64,000 bases of DNA from Lachnospiraceae bacterium. Its GTDB lineage: Bacteria; Bacillota; Clostridia; Lachnospirales; Lachnospiraceae. A model generated the notes under the pieces. The model was not told the origin of the DNA, did no database searches, and was given only the letters and a program-made list of their open reading frames with translations. Shown here piece by piece: positions 28,301 to 36,500 of the stretch. The stretch lies in NCBI GenBank assembly GCA_015057615.1, contig SVEA01000089.1:1-64000 (forward strand), in the 5' to 3' direction. Made by a program: the position numbers and the translations under genes. Every line of letters begins with the position of its first letter. Position 1 is the first letter of the stretch.

Positions 28301-31300
28301 AATCAGAATTCTCGTGGCAAACAGGTAGGTGTATTTGTTGGCGTAACAAGCCTTACTTACAGTATGTGGGGAGAAGTAGAATGGAGCAATCATTCAAAAT
28401 CCTATCCCAAGACATTCCCATGGTCGATAGCGAACAGAGTATCTTATCAGTTTAATTTAAGTGGTCCGAGTATGGCTATAGATACCGCTTGTTCATCATC
28501 ACTTACTGCTATCCATCTGGCTTGCAGCAGTATTAAGAATGGCGAATGTACTATGGCGATCGCTGGAGGAGTTAACCTCTATCTGCATCAAGGAAAGTTC
28601 ATTCATTTGTGCCAGACGAGAATGCTTTCGCCTACAGGAACAAGCAATCCTTTCGGTAATGGAGCAGACGGCTTTGTACCCGGTGAAGGTGTCGGCGCTT
28701 TAATGCTTAAGCGTAAATCAGATGCTATAGCAGACGGTGATAGAATATATGCAGTTATCAGAAGTACAGCTGTAAATCATGGAGGCCATACTACCGGATA
28801 TACGGTTCCAAATCCTGTTATGCAGTCTGCTGTAATTGAGGATGCACTTAATAGAGCAGAAATCTCACCTATTGAGATTTCCCATGTTGAAGTTCACGGA
28901 ACAGGAACCGATCTTGGTGATCCGATCGAAATAAAGGGATTGACAAAAGCATTCCGTACTCAGACAGATAAGAATCATTTTTGCGCTATTAGTTCTATAA
29001 AGGGAAATATAGGACACGCAGAAGCTGCTGCAGGAATTGCAGGTGTTACAAAGATATTATTGGAAATGAAGCACAATGCGCTTGTACCGAATGTATATTA
29101 CAATGGTTTGAATTCAAAGATTAATTTTGATGATACACCGTTTTATGTACAGGATCAGCTTACAGAATGGAATGATAAGATGTGTGCAGCGGTCAGCTCA
29201 TTCGGAGCTGGTGGCTCAAATTGTAATGTAATAATAGAGAAGTATGAAGATAATAATTCTCGTTCGATTATTGAAAAAGATGTATATGCCGTTCCTGTAT
29301 CAGCAATGACAGAAGAAGCTTTAACGGAGTATATGAGAAGCTTATTGAAGTGGTGTCAGGAACATAATGGTGAGACACATGTACTTCACAATATTACATA
29401 TACACTTCAGAGAAGAGCAAGAATGTCCTACGGAAGAGTATTTGTGGCTTCATCGGTAAATGAATTGATTCAGCTGCTCAGAACATCGTTAAATTATGAA
29501 AGAACTCAGGAAAGTGTTATTGCTGGAAATTACTGCAATGTATCGGATAACGATGTAAAGCAGTTAGAAGCATGGCAGACGGGCAAACAAGCTGAGTTGC
29601 CGGTTCAGTATGCTTTGTCATATGGTGTATTGATGTCACTTCCACTTTATGTGTTCCAGGGAAAAGAGTATCGATTCATATCTAAGGTGAATAAAGCTGA
29701 TAATGAAGTAAATGGAAACAGGATCCCACTATCGATCTCATGCAATGACTATTTTGTTAGGGAACATAAAATGAAAGGAAAAAGTCTGCTTCCGGCTGCT
29801 TGTTCTATGGAATTTGCAAGAACTGCGCTTGGTTCAGCCCATTCTTTACATAATGTTGTGTTCGGAAGAAAAATTACAGAAAATGAGATCAGAAATGGCC
29901 TTTATCTTGAGAAGAAAGATGATGCAAAATATGTGATCTCTTCCGAAACAGATGGCCAGCATGTACTTTGCGTTAGTGGCAGCTACAAAGAAAAACATGA
30001 AAATACATTCAGAAACAATCTTTTTGAAACGGAAAGCTTTAAGTACAAATGCAGTCAGTATGTTGAAAATGAGCGCTTGTATGGATACTTAAAGAAAGCT
30101 GGTCTTGAATACGGAGAGCATATGAGATGTATTGAGGAATGTTATAGATCCGAGGAGCAAATATATGCAAAACTCAGTATGCCGAGTACTATCCGGGATA
30201 ATAATAAGCTTCTGCTGGAACCTTGTATGCTGGATTCAGCATTCCAGTTGGTTGCGCTACTTGTGGATGAGGAAGATTATGAAAACAATCTGATAATGCT
30301 TCCTTATTCTGTTAAGGAATATAGTGTATACAATAAAATAACTCGAAATGCAACTGCATTTGTGAAGCGCAAGAAACAAGAACCTTCAGATTTCATAAGT
30401 TTCGATATTTCAATTGTAAATTCAGACGGCAGTGATGCAGTAAGAGCAATCGGATATACTGTTAAGAAAAAGATGCAGTATAAATCTGCAAACAACACGA
30501 TTCAGACAAAAACGGTAGTTAAAACAAGCAATTCAGCGCTAAGAGATCATGTGCTCAATTATGTAACTGCTAATGTTGCAAAGGTGCTGGGGTATAATAT
30601 AAATGAGATCAAACAGTCTGAATATCTGGAAGCCTACGGAATTGAATCTGTTGCTATTCTGAATCTTACAGAAATACTGGAAAAGGATTTCGGAAGTATC
30701 AGCAAGACATTGTTTTTCGAGTATAAGACAATACAAGAGATAACAGATTATTTTATGGAAAATCATCTTGATACCTGCAAAAAACTTTTCAGCGCAATTG
30801 AAGAAACTGTTTCTGAGGATGTAGAAACAGTATTGGAAGAAGAGGAAAGATATGTACCGCAGACGGTACAATCAGAGGGAACGGATGAGATCGCTATTAT
30901 TGGTATGAACGGTATATTCCCGGGTGCAAGTGATTTAGACGAATTTTGGAGAAATTTATATAACGGTGTGGATAGTATCACAGAAATTCCTGCAGAAAGA
31001 TGGAACGGAAACGAGTTCTATGACAGCGATAAGAATAAGAGAGGCGCTATCTATTCAAAGTGGGGCGGATTTGTACAGGATATAGATAAATTCGATCCGT
31101 TATTCTTCCGTATTTCACCCCGTGATGCAGAGATTATGGATCCGCAGGAAAGAATGTTTTTACAGTGTGCATGGAAAGCAGTGGAGGATGCAGGTTACAC
31201 TAAGTATACACTTCCATCGAAAAAGACAAGTGTATATGTCGGCGTAATGTATGGTCAATATCAGCTTTACGGAGCAGAAGAATCAATGAAAGGTACTCCA

Positions 31301-33505
31301 ATGGCTCTTAATTCTTCTTTCTCATCCATTGCAAACAGAGTATCTTATATTCTCAATCTCAGTGGTCCAAGTTTGGCAGTTGATACAATGTGTTCATCTT
31401 CTTTGACTGCATTGCATCTTGCATGCAGCAGTATACATTATGGTGAAAGTGAAATGTCCATTGTGGGCGGTGTAAATCTTTCGATACATAAAAATAAATA
31501 TACATTGCTCTGTCACGGAAAATTCCTTTCCAGTGATGGAAGATGCAGAAGCTTCGGTGAAGGCGGAGATGGCTATGTTCCCGGTGAAGGAGTAGGAGCT
31601 ATCGTCTTGAAATCACTGAAAAAAGCGAAACAAGACGGAGATCATATTTTAGGAATCGTACAAGCTACAGCAATAAATCACGGCGGTAAAACAAATGGAT
31701 ACACTGTACCGAATCCTCAAGCGCAAGCTTCAGTATTGCTCGATGCTATAAATAGATCCGGAATCAAACCGAATGAGATAAGCTATATAGAGGCACATGG
31801 AACAGGCACAGCTTTAGGTGATCCCATCGAAATGCTGTCTATTAACAAAACTTACGGAAAAGAATTTGAAGAAGGTCAAAAATGTTATCTTGGATCTGTA
31901 AAGTCTAATATCGGACATCTGGAATCAGCAGCTGGTATTGCAGCTATCATAAAAGTACTTTTGCAATTTAAGAATAAGTGTATGGTACCATCTCTGCATT
32001 CTGATGTGATCAATCAGAAGATTGATATAGACAAAACACCATTTTACATTCCGCACAGTCCGGAGAAATGGGAGCAGACTCAGCGAGCAGACGGTACTAA
32101 GATTCCGCGTATGGCTGGTATTAACTCATTTGGTGCTGGTGGATCAAATGCTCATGTTATACTGCGTGAATACGAACAGAGTGTTCAGCTCAGAGAAAAT
32201 CAGCAGGAGAGGATATATACTTTATCTGCATTCAATGATGAAAGACTGCTTGCGTATGCTTATTTATTGATGGAGTACTTGAAAAACAACAGGAACGTAT
32301 CAATGGAAAGTTTAGCTTACGTGATGCAGACCGGACGAGAATCATTGGATAGCAGAGCAGCATTTATTGCTAAGGGGCAGGATGAATTAGTACGCAGGAT
32401 CCAGAATTATATCGATCATCGTACGGACGAGAATGTATTTGTAAGAAATGCTGATACGTTCGGAAGAAGTGAGGATGAAATAAAGAACGTAACGAATTAC
32501 GACATCAGAGATCTGGCACGTCTTTGGGCAGATGGCAGAGATGTACTGTGGAATGAGCTGTATGAGAATCATATGATACCTAAGATTTCAATTCCAACAT
32601 ATCCGTTTGCAAAAGAAAGATATTGGGTACCATCTGTTGATGAAACGGAAGCTGTATCGACAACGAAGAGCACAATGATCACGATCAGCAAAGACAAATA
32701 CTATGTAAGAGATCATAAGCTAAGTGGTATAAGCACAGTTCCAGGAGTTGCTTTATTGGAGGAAATGCGAAAAGCTACAGGTATAGATAAGTTGCCGGTA
32801 TGCATCGAACAGGTGGTGTTCCAATCATTCGTTGAGGCAGATGATAAGGATGCAGATCTTAATGTGAAACTTGAAAAATGCCGAAATGACTATTATGACG
32901 CAGTTTTGACAGGGCAGAATAATAGGATTGCAGTAAAGGCTAAATTTGATTTTTCTGCTAAAAGTATCAATTACCTTAGAACTGAAAGAGAGTATATGCC
33001 GTCAGATGGAATATACCTTGATAAAGAAACATGCTATCGATTTTTTGAATCATTGTCAATTGAATACACAGGAAGTATGAGGAGAATAAAAGAGGCAAGA
33101 ATCAAGGACGGAAGCGTATATGCGATCTTAGAAAACAGTACGTATATGATTGCCCTGTTAGATAGTATTCTTCAAGTTGTTATGTTAGAGGCTTATAAAG
33201 AGGCAGAAAAACATAAATATGTTCCTTACAGTATGGATCGAATCGTATTGCATAAGCCACTAGAAGGCGATGTTTTGGTCTATGTTGAGTCAAACAGAAA
33301 TACAGAAGCAGAAAACATGAACTTTAACGTGTTTGTTTGGGATGAAAATGGCGAACTTTGCATTAGCATATATGATTATGTTGTTAAAATGCTTGAAGAG
33401 CCAAGATCAGATTCTGAAAAAGAGTTGGATGAACTGTTGTTAATGTTGAAAAATGGGGAACTCAATTTAGACGAAACAACTGAATTATTGGAGGAAATTT
33501 TATGA
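19316..33505 (+). CDS. Trans-AT PKS g2: KR-ACP, KS3-DH-KR-ACP, KS4-ACP, KS5-DH-ACP, KS6-DH
   Basis: 4729 residues; AAGGAG lies 9 bases before ATG. A helical docking segment (1-30) precedes KR2 (about 40-490; Tyr383 in a DY-x3-N motif) and ACP2 (Ser534), finishing module 2. KS3 (611-1026; Cys777 in DTMCSSS, HGTGT, VFGH) is followed by a Ser-less ACP-like insert (about 1085-1158), DH3 (His1326; the motif proline is Gln1335), KR3 (Tyr1944) and ACP3 (Ser2085). KS4 (2167-2594; Cys2335) connects by linker alone to ACP4 (Ser2807). KS5 (2882-3310; Cys3059 in DTACSSS), DH5 (His3484) and ACP5 (Ser3778) form a module without KR. KS6 (3857-4286; Cys4026) and DH6 (His4467) end the protein before a docking tail (4700-4729). 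All four KS domains keep both histidines. The stop overlaps g3 by 4 bases. Confidence 0.95.
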   Translation: MSGFKELLTRVKKNEITPAEAMNIIKESNESAKGEKTSNYYFENCLLSRPKPISKEQRSFGNIVVVCEKEEFVEKLRKEIDKRGHKYSSLNWVNKECELDNEKIKDTIDTIIYMQAELKENDWQKKIEKSIYSFIAFLKSVVHLCKHTYIEYVCFEENVGEPVFSSMIGFLRSFAKEHNLRGYKNITIRKGSKKNICTIILDEYEEEDPDVVYDGVERKCYDIKRYFSQENIRSLIPGIYIITGGCGGLGRFIANYLVDNGLYKIILVGRSDAGEKIHNICRELSRNNCEVIYKKADVCSEKDVKQLFDFVHKAYGKVAGVIHSAGVLSDKLFINKTQDDYNSVLSVKMHGTVNLYKYLDNDAVMILFSSITSVTGNIGQTDYGYANEFMNKFALENNQKEGKKRILSICWPLWENGGMQIDKDREKNIEKAVGSKLISNEDGLEAFCQAISSDVASIVVMNGRYEKIMAHLAGIKAVAHISDKNDNKENDIMSPEKMKEALSGFLLKVIADEIESDVDEISVQDNFETFGLNSIMNMNVIGKIEENICPVSKTILYECHSIEELTNYMLKEYNSQCYLAFNHIVASEQKENKQEQSFTEEIKETENEENGIAVIGIAGLYPHSRNLEEFWNNILMGNDCIDEIPTSRWNFEDYYSNEANTEGKSISKWGGFIEDYDKFDPLFFNISPRDAANIDPQERLMLQTAWHTFENAGYTKSDLNGSNTGVYIGVMYAHYQYYGIGGKNHQHGVAMTNSSISNRISYFMNLHGPCMSVDTMCSSSLTALDIACNDIKLDKIDSALVGGVNLSMHPNKYVILSQKHFLSSDGKCHSFEEGGDGYVPSEGVGAIYIKKLSKAKADGDRILAVVCSTALNHGGHTSGFTVPNPDLQGDVIKDALKKGGVHQQDVTYIEAHGTGTAIGDPIEIKGLSKAFSNLNSKKQIALGSLKSVFGHPESAAGIAAITKIILQMQNKIIPPSIVRKKVNEDLELNQTPFYLVNEPINWESNGPRVAGISSFGAGGSNAHVILEEYNDSTKVDLSLEDEKQIFALSAKDVQQLKQKAFELARYFESNIVVEERNQSIFSEHTVRTQLQNKICELLKLEQEDIDMDSSLSDFGLDIYLVQLLNDFISKEYGTQYTNEDYFELKSIRELSSSICNNRSQKYIQANYDKKLYVKAAISLALEREHMTERLAFVADDLENVIRILDAYCNNEVLADGYIYTGNVLKQRITVSEIGQDINIRSLIDSKNYNEICRLWTMGYKVDFYELHAHKVHTPLPLYPFKKDRYFVEDMAEKNVVDTLFTSGVPQRVIQPFSKRFSTADYFVKQHVVGGKNYLQGVACLDLFQNFAMQTMNINACISNIMWKRPIDLTNNEINVTVDIKKNDNNIEIEAYSENENNKALYCVANISDKENYLLALNTQSISEEATRQLSPSAFYDIYDKRGIMYGNELKGIRNIRYSDNAVMASISFEDQFSADNNTIRILDAAVQCGIILIHGMDNGVNRYVPFSADAIKFYGNIPSKASVFIKRVGTINDMLRNRLIIFDAVLKDENGNTLVELKRFVCKPIFAQTEPFRADDTIKELTYYKEYELKNISDENTNTWDNIIIFTNQSFMDEELEVFSSENKKVITVIPAAQYGKIKENVYSINVKDENDVSKLFEDSNIHDNFCIMYLWDLFADDESIENINNIFSLNHAMVKNSHLKKVGVIYAHKYRTVLSDAYGMAVDGFQRTVEREKSGFSYKYVCLNGDYKYSDILQVLYTESAVMDEKNVVYNRNERQILKFNKWYPKSVHDLSDKIRGTWIITGGMGGLGKLFSEYLSHKYHVNLILTGSSPINDEKTAFINSIRDDNEIEYVSCNITNYDDVHQLVEYAKMKYSTITGIIQSAGIIKDSFLRIKTLENFHQVADVKIKGIENFYRTLINEKINYFITFSSIAGVIGNAGQCDYAFANAFMDNYVKLMSYYMKGCKCISINWPYWEEGGMRVPQDVVKNMYDMYGIRPLPSDTGIHMFENILSTDENQIAVFYGLESKVEEQLGIKKEVVAERKTVSQKSGRVKEMVLNILSDELKMKQNEFDEEETFENYGVDSVLSVSISDRLAEIFSSVSKTILFECINIRELCEYLEKHSEILQDASEETECISKSLVGVYEEKNNFMDQYTEATEGNISDTDIAIIGLSGQYPMAANTAEYWDNLKAGRDCISLIPSERWDRELYYTKEKGVDGRTCSKWGGFLKDIDKFDPVFFKITPGEATMMDPQERLFLQETYHAIEDAGYSTKKLKDSNVGVYVGGGSSKYEMLALEESLREKLVLVNNMNSNIANRVSYYFDFHGPSISIDTMCSSSLTAIDMACKALQNHEVDYSVAGGVNLLLHPYKYLVLSLKEFLSTDGRCRGFGEGGDGYVPGEGVGVFVLKRLNDAVRDGDNIYCVIKGSLLNHGGHTRGYSVPNSKSQAQLIESSLKKASIHIEDIDYMEMHGTGTSLGDPIEIEGVSQALGSQKPLCGKIPFGTVKSNIGHLEAAASVAGITKVILQCKHNCLVPSIHAEQLNKNIDLNRVELKIQRTCETWDHTSKNYNVKPHLATVSSFGAGGSNGHIILEEYIAKDQNGYCELKDIDKIFVFSDMSADRLRRKVRSFYEYVSMNSFDRVTLRNMAYTLKIGRDAMKERIVIVAEDAEQLRNGLSSVARGENNSELIQLTRLNESSLLQKASDWCSGSDINWEAYYNTSVYKKISLPLYLFEKQRCWIDVSCKIGDSLKEYVIPSGNRELIQNIGTERTNKKVIYNYICCLFKKLFIITDVNDVADKPFEEIGIDSIMIRRLNVEMERDIKNLSPTVFFECNTMNLLVDYIAENHSDFVVDKLFYDQPEEKAIVEKPSVKETNKIFVDDDEIAIIGVSGKYPGAKNIEELWNNLSERKTEFREIPSDRWDYTERFNHDMLSLPEGTVYSKWGAFLDDAYRFDARFFSIAPVEAEMMDPQERLFLECAWNTIEDAGYADEIYRNRNQNSRGKQVGVFVGVTSLTYSMWGEVEWSNHSKSYPKTFPWSIANRVSYQFNLSGPSMAIDTACSSSLTAIHLACSSIKNGECTMAIAGGVNLYLHQGKFIHLCQTRMLSPTGTSNPFGNGADGFVPGEGVGALMLKRKSDAIADGDRIYAVIRSTAVNHGGHTTGYTVPNPVMQSAVIEDALNRAEISPIEISHVEVHGTGTDLGDPIEIKGLTKAFRTQTDKNHFCAISSIKGNIGHAEAAAGIAGVTKILLEMKHNALVPNVYYNGLNSKINFDDTPFYVQDQLTEWNDKMCAAVSSFGAGGSNCNVIIEKYEDNNSRSIIEKDVYAVPVSAMTEEALTEYMRSLLKWCQEHNGETHVLHNITYTLQRRARMSYGRVFVASSVNELIQLLRTSLNYERTQESVIAGNYCNVSDNDVKQLEAWQTGKQAELPVQYALSYGVLMSLPLYVFQGKEYRFISKVNKADNEVNGNRIPLSISCNDYFVREHKMKGKSLLPAACSMEFARTALGSAHSLHNVVFGRKITENEIRNGLYLEKKDDAKYVISSETDGQHVLCVSGSYKEKHENTFRNNLFETESFKYKCSQYVENERLYGYLKKAGLEYGEHMRCIEECYRSEEQIYAKLSMPSTIRDNNKLLLEPCMLDSAFQLVALLVDEEDYENNLIMLPYSVKEYSVYNKITRNATAFVKRKKQEPSDFISFDISIVNSDGSDAVRAIGYTVKKKMQYKSANNTIQTKTVVKTSNSALRDHVLNYVTANVAKVLGYNINEIKQSEYLEAYGIESVAILNLTEILEKDFGSISKTLFFEYKTIQEITDYFMENHLDTCKKLFSAIEETVSEDVETVLEEEERYVPQTVQSEGTDEIAIIGMNGIFPGASDLDEFWRNLYNGVDSITEIPAERWNGNEFYDSDKNKRGAIYSKWGGFVQDIDKFDPLFFRISPRDAEIMDPQERMFLQCAWKAVEDAGYTKYTLPSKKTSVYVGVMYGQYQLYGAEESMKGTPMALNSSFSSIANRVSYILNLSGPSLAVDTMCSSSLTALHLACSSIHYGESEMSIVGGVNLSIHKNKYTLLCHGKFLSSDGRCRSFGEGGDGYVPGEGVGAIVLKSLKKAKQDGDHILGIVQATAINHGGKTNGYTVPNPQAQASVLLDAINRSGIKPNEISYIEAHGTGTALGDPIEMLSINKTYGKEFEEGQKCYLGSVKSNIGHLESAAGIAAIIKVLLQFKNKCMVPSLHSDVINQKIDIDKTPFYIPHSPEKWEQTQRADGTKIPRMAGINSFGAGGSNAHVILREYEQSVQLRENQQERIYTLSAFNDERLLAYAYLLMEYLKNNRNVSMESLAYVMQTGRESLDSRAAFIAKGQDELVRRIQNYIDHRTDENVFVRNADTFGRSEDEIKNVTNYDIRDLARLWADGRDVLWNELYENHMIPKISIPTYPFAKERYWVPSVDETEAVSTTKSTMITISKDKYYVRDHKLSGISTVPGVALLEEMRKATGIDKLPVCIEQVVFQSFVEADDKDADLNVKLEKCRNDYYDAVLTGQNNRIAVKAKFDFSAKSINYLRTEREYMPSDGIYLDKETCYRFFESLSIEYTGSMRRIKEARIKDGSVYAILENSTYMIALLDSILQVVMLEAYKEAEKHKYVPYSMDRIVLHKPLEGDVLVYVESNRNTEAENMNFNVFVWDENGELCISIYDYVVKMLEEPRSDSEKELDELLLMLKNGELNLDETTELLEEIL
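22570..22787 (+). other. Degenerate ACP-like insert after KS3 (g2)
   Basis: Residues about 1085-1158 of g2 follow the ACP pattern: an amphipathic LQNKICELLKL helix, a DSSLSDFGLD loop, then two further helices. The attachment serine position (GLD-S) holds Ile1118. It is inserted between the KS3 C-terminus and the usual post-KS linker and so cannot carry a substrate. Confidence 0.6.
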
Positions 33506-36500
33506 CAAATTACGAAATATTAAAGCTTTATAAAGAGGGAAAGATGACAAAGGCAGAAGTCAAAAAGAAGTTGATCGAAGCAAAAAACTCTTCCTTTTCC
33601 AATATAATTTATCTTAACTCCGTTTGGAAGAAAGCTGATTTGGATAAAAGCCTTTGTAACGATAAGGTAGAAAATATCATCGTATTTTGTGAAAATGAAA
33701 AGCAAATTGTCATAGAAGGATATAACCAGATCAATGTTTACAAAGGCTCAGGTTTTCAAAAAAAGAATGACAGGGAATATGTATGCGATCCTTGTGATCG
33801 TTCGCAGGTCGCGCGGATCTGTAAGGAGCTCGTAGGCAAAAATAATTATATGATATACCTTTGGAGTGAGCCAGACTTGTTGTTAGGCAGTGAATCGTTA
33901 TTCTTATTGTTTCAAATTTTGATGAAGCAGGGGGCTGCCAAAAGCTGCCGAGTTGTTATGCTTTATGACAATAAAAACAGATCATGTGAGGCTTTTGGCG
34001 GCTTTGCAAAATCAATATCTATCGAGAATCCAAATGTAAGACTTCATACAGTAAGTATCCCGAAAACAGCTAAGATCTCAGAAGTTGCTAAGAGTGAGAT
34101 ACTGTATTTTAACGACAAAGAGACAGAAATAAAATATGAGCATAATAAACGATATGTAAAAGAGCTTGAGCTTATTGAGAATACGTCAAGAAATAATGCC
34201 AATATTTCTTACCAGGATAAGACATATTTAATTACCGGCGGAGCAGGCGGTCTGGGATTGATATTTGCAAAATATTTATCCCAGAAAGGTGCTGGAAAGG
34301 TCATCCTTACCGGACGTTCAAAAAAGAGCATTTCAGATGACATTTTAAGTGTGATGAAGAAAAACAATACCGAGCTTGTTTATCAGCAATTGGATGTATG
34401 TGACAGCTCAGCAGTGCAGGAATTTGTAAAGACTTTGGATTCCAAAAGCATCGCGATTGACGGAATTATTCATTCAGCAGGAGTTTTACGCGATTCCTAC
34501 ATGATAAAGAAGGAATTGGCGGATTTTCAGGCTGTATTGAAGCCTAAAGTAGAAGGGGTGAATCATCTTTATCATGCCTTCAAAGATAAAAGTTTGGATT
34601 TTTTTGTAACTTTCTCTTCTATCGTTGGTGTACTTGGTAATGCAGGTCAAGCTGATTATGCAACAGCCAATAGTTATATGGATAACTTTATGCAGTACGT
34701 TACCAAGCAAAACAAAAATTGGATAAGAGCAGTATCTATCAACTGGCCGTTTTGGGATAATGGGGGAATGCAGCTTTCTGAGGACAATTTGAAATACATG
34801 GAGCAAAAGTATGGATTGTATCCTATTTCACATAAGGACGGATTAAGTGCTTTTGATTTCAGCATTTTAAATAATGAGAGTCAGGTCATTGTAATCAACG
34901 GAAATCCGGAAATACTTAGTTCTTATATCAGCTGCCTTAAAACAGATAAGATTACAGTTACTCAAAAGAAGCAGGAGATCAAAAGTTCTGCTGTCAGTGA
35001 TGAAGTACTAAAGAAAAAAGTTGCGGACCTATTGAAGAAACTAATTGCGAAAGAAACAAAAATGAAAGCAGAACGAATCAGTATACAGGTCCCAATTGAA
35101 AAGTATGGTTTGGATTCTGTTATGATGATGAGCATAAGTAATGAATTGGAAACAGTATTTGGTTCGCTGAGAAAAACATTGTTGTTTGAGTATATCACAA
35201 TTGATAAGCTAAGTGATTATTTTGTAGAAGAGCATAGAGATAGTATCATACAGAAAATGCTTTCGCCAACTGAAAATACAAACACGCTGGAAGCTGTGGA
35301 GCCAGAAAACAAGGTAATTCAGACGGTTGAGGATACTTTCTATGACCATAGGGAAAAAGATTCTGAATCCGATGACATAGCAATTATTGGTTTGGCAGGA
35401 AAATATCCAATGGCAGATGATTATGAAAAGCTTTGGGAGAATTTGTGTATCGGAAAAGACTGCATTACAACTGTTCCCAAAGATAGATGGGATGTTAGAC
35501 CAAATAAGAAAGAATGGGGCGGATTTATCAACGATGTGGATAAGTTTGATCCGTTGTTATTTGATATGTCCTATAAGGAAGCTGCACTGGTAGATCCGGC
35601 TGAACGAATCTTTATGGAGAATGTCTGGAGTGCATTGGAAGATGCAGCGAACACGAAGAGAAGGCTTGCAGATAAGAATGTTGGGGTATTTGTTGGTGCA
35701 ATGTATGCACAATATCAGTTTTATGGTGTAGAAGATTACAATAGTGAAGATGCGAAACCATTGAATTCATCACTATCATCTATAGCTAATCGTATTTCAT
35801 ACTTTTTTGATTTTCACGGACCGAGCTTAACAGTTGATACAATGTGTTCTTCATCATTGACGGCCCTTCATTTCGCTGTTAAATGTTTAAAAGACGGCGA
35901 ATGTGATATGGCAGTTGTTGGTGGAGTGAATTTGTCTCTTCATCCATATAAATATTTTATACTTGAAGAAAACAATTTCACTTCGTCAGACGGGAGATGC
36001 AGAAGTTTTGGTGATGGAGGAGACGGTTATGTTCCAGGAGAAGGCTGCGGTACAATTATAATAAAACCACTTAAAAAAGCTATCAAAGATCATGATTTTA
36101 TCCATGCGGTGATCAAGGGAACTTCTGTTAATCATGGCGGTCATGTAGGCGGATTTACTGTTCCGAATCCCAATATGCAGGCTGATGTTATTTCAAAAGC
36201 ATTGCAGAAGGCAAAAGTAGATCCTTCAACGATACAATATGTTGAGGCACACGGAACAGGTACTTATTTAGGTGATCCCATTGAAATTGCAGGATTAGAA
36301 AAAGCATTTAAAGGTAAGGGCAACCGAAACCGCAAATGTGCGATTGGATCTATTAAATCCAATATTGGACACTTAGAAGCGGCAGCTGGTATTGCTGGTA
36401 TTACAAAGGTAATTTTACAAATGGAACACCAGAAACTTGTTCCATCCATACATTCTGAAAAACTGAATACAAAGATCGATTTTTCCTCTTCATATTTTCA

